Assembly: GCA_035582835.1 (NCBI GenBank)
Contig: JAYKAV010000500.1
Location: 890,992 to 954,991, forward strand
Reading direction: 5' to 3'
DNA from: Phoebastria nigripes
Lineage: Eukaryota > Chordata > Aves > Procellariiformes > Diomedeidae
DNA length: 64,000 nucleotides
Shown: positions 61,801 to 64,000 of the stretch, piece after piece
Numbering within the stretch: the first letter of the stretch is position 1
Layout: each line of letters begins with the position of its first letter
The notes under the pieces: generated by a model
Database searches by the model: none
What the model saw: only the letters and a program-made list of their open reading frames with translations
Told to the model about the DNA's origin: nothing
Translations under genes and position numbers: made by a program

Positions 61801-63000
61801 CCCTTCCTGCTGGAGCGCGCAGCCAGCTCCCAGACCCAGCGCAGCTGGGAAGGCAGCGGGGACGGCTCCGGCTCACCCCAGCTTCAATCCAGCGCTCGGC
61901 CTTTTGCAGTGACCTTTCCTCATACGCCCCTTCCCTGGGACCTGCCTGCGGCTGCTGCGGCCATAAAACCTGGTCTCATTCCAGGTACTTTCAGCAACAT
62001 TAATTCATGGCCGAGCAGGCTCTGCTCTTGCACTTCTGCTCGGCGCTGGGTGTCTACCCCCAAGAAAGCCTTCGCCATCCCAGCCCACGAGGCCCAGAAA
62101 CATGGNAATTGGGGTCAGGAGACCGCCCCGGGCTGGGGCAGACCCGGCTGCAGGGACACTCGCCTGCCCGCTCCTCCTCGTGCCCCCGAGCCGTGGTGCA
62201 GGGCCTTGCTGGCAACAGCACTGGCCCAGCACTGGTCTGCTAAGGCATCTTCCTCAGCTGCGCTTGGAAATTTATGCCTGTGACTCCCATCTTTGTATTT
62301 ACTCCAATTAACACATAAACCCTAATTACCCAGATCAAGGGAGCTGGGAGTCCATAAATGGAGAGCAACATGGCAGAGCTTGGCAGCTGCCTGAGTACCA
62401 AGGTGGCCAGAGATGGGGAAATATCAATTTAGGGGACACCAGCAGCGAGCAGACATGTGGGACCAGGGCCGCAGGCAGCCCCAGGCATCAGGGATGGCCC
62501 GAGACCCGCTCGTGCTTTTGAGAGGTCCGGGCATGGGCTGGGGTAGAGTTTGGGGCCAGCCCTCACGCCTCCTGAGCCCTCCATGCGGACATGTGCCATG
62601 TCCCGGCACGTGCCCCCACCAGACAGAAATGCCTGTCACCCCCAGCCTGATGGGCACCCACAGGGGCGGAGGGCACCTTCCCTGCTCCGTGCCCCGCAGC
62701 GTTGCGTCCTGGCATGTGCCAGGATCCTGGCAGCCATCCCAACGCCACGTACGTGTCCTCCTGTCAGATTTATAGGACGGAGATCAACGGAGGGTTTCTA
62801 GGGCAGCCAGCATGGTGACAGCATCCAGGAGCCGTGCCACGGGGAGAGGGTAGCCCTGGGCAGAGGTCCACCATGCACGTGGGTGGGCACCCAGGCACTG
62901 CGCATCCGCCGCAGCCCAGCAGGACGCTCGGGGCTGGCACGGTCCATGGGGAGCGGGACTGGGGCGCAGCCTGCATGTGGTGGCTGGGGAGTGCAGCATG
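58801..63000. other. Intron 2 block: GC-rich with AT-rich break at 60950-61680, no gene
   Basis: GC-rich stretches lie at 58850-59110, 59340-59720, 59890-60600, 61690-62260 and 62420-63000. The AT-rich break is repeat-free and possibly regulatory. Frames of up to about 197 codons over the GC-rich parts occur on both strands and resemble no family. No gene is called. Confidence 0.45.
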
Positions 63001-64000
63001 CTGAGGCAGGGTGTTATGATCGCAGCATATGCTGGCTATTAGTGTGCCTTTTATTTAATTTTTTTTTTTTTAATACAGTTTACATTGCTAGTGGCAGTGC
63101 AGGCTTAATTGCTACCTTGCCTGAACGCAGCTGAGTTTTGTAGTTACTCAAGCAGGAGGTTTTTAAAACTGTGAAATAGTTTCCCTTCCTGCATGCCCCC
63201 AGATCAGGTAGAAAATGGGGAAAGAACTGCTAAATGATGTATTTAGAAAAAGCTGTTCTACAAGAGTATTTGAAACATTACAGATCTGCCAGAAGGTCCA
63301 TTAACATAAATGTTTAACTCAGACACACACAAACTTATGTACCGAAATGAAAATGTTTCATGCATTAATTTGCTGCAGAAGGTACTAACATAACAATTAG
63401 AACAACATTCTGCCTGCTTATACTTAAATTTCCTGGGGCAGCGTTTCGGTGGTAATGCATAGCATTGATATAGGATCTCCTTGACTCTTTGCGCAGCACA
63501 CCACAGCACTGCAGTTCATTCTGTTAAATCAAATTCTTACAGTTTTAAACCTGGCATTGAAGGAACTGGGAGAGATTGACAGTAACGCAGAGTTTTGGGA
63601 TAGGGGATGCTGGTTTTGGTGCCCTCTCCGGTAGCCGTACACAGATCAGCCAACGCCGCGTGCCCGTGCTCCTGACGTCCCACACTATGTTGGTACACTA
63701 ACAAAGAAACCTGCCTCTTCCTTTAGCTTGCTTTGAAAGTGGATGGCAACGACAGTTAAAATAAAGCAGAGGAACCATCAAGCCAGCTAGTGTAATGCTG
63801 GGCTCATTTCATCAGTGCTCCCGCTTTAGTTCTGTCACATCCATCGTTTTTGCTGGGCTCAGTGTTTTTTCCTGGCCCTGTCTTGCAGGACAGTCTACCC
63901 TCTCGGAGGATATTTGAGTGCTGAGTACTCTCAGCATGCAAACACTGGCTTCGCTAGCTGGGAATATGGAAGCACCAGGGCTTTCCATCCCAGTCCCGCA
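63001..64000. other. Intron 2 block: AT-rich, enhancer-like, continues out of the window
   Basis: A T11 run lies at about 63060. AGATTGACAG at 63573-63582 is one base off the PBX-MEIS/PREP site TGATTGACAG. The stretch 63260-63540 is repeat-free with CATTAATTTGC and AACAATTAGAAC motifs. No splice-flanked PBX3 exon 3 is seen before the end. Confidence 0.4.

Noticed and set aside
63880..63960. Possible splice acceptor (TCTTGCAG) that might start PBX3 exon 3
   Set aside because: The sequence after it does not encode LSIRGAQEE or any other PBX segment in the required phase.

Overview
The window reads as vertebrate nuclear DNA, most likely from a bird or another sauropsid. It holds the 5' end of one gene on the + strand, the TALE homeobox gene PBX3. 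Exon 1 (coding 389-585) starts with [20 protein letters not shown], which separates PBX3 from PBX1 by recall of the family. Exon 2 (1546-1619) encodes [20 protein letters not shown] and what follows. Together they give the N-terminal 90 residues up to the start of the PBC domain. The rest of the PBC domain and the homeodomain must lie beyond position 64000, so 1620-64000 is the first part of a very long intron 2.

Layout: 1-388 is the 5' flank or 5'UTR, and becomes CpG-rich from about 255. Intron 1 (586-1545) is only 960 bp. It contains a 44-nt T tract just after a weak splice donor, several microsatellites, a TATA-like motif, and a striking 104-bp near-perfect GC-rich palindrome directly upstream of exon 2. 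Intron 2 alternates AT-rich blocks, which look like developmental enhancer or conserved non-coding DNA (homeodomain cores, octamers, PBX-HOX sites), with short GC-rich patches. The bird assignment rests on this sparse-repeat, patchy-GC texture and on two possible old CR1-type LINE relics. There are also roughly thirty isolated single n bases, typical of a draft assembly.

I found no second protein-coding gene, rRNA, tRNA, CRISPR array, intact mobile element or virus. All open frames longer than 100 codons in the intron lack a recognisable family and sit in GC-rich or low-stop DNA. No previously undescribed multi-gene system is visible. The observations most worth checking are the intron 1 palindrome, the intron 1 donor and T-tract arrangement, and candidate PBX/HOX sites inside PBX3 itself that would suggest auto- or cross-regulation.
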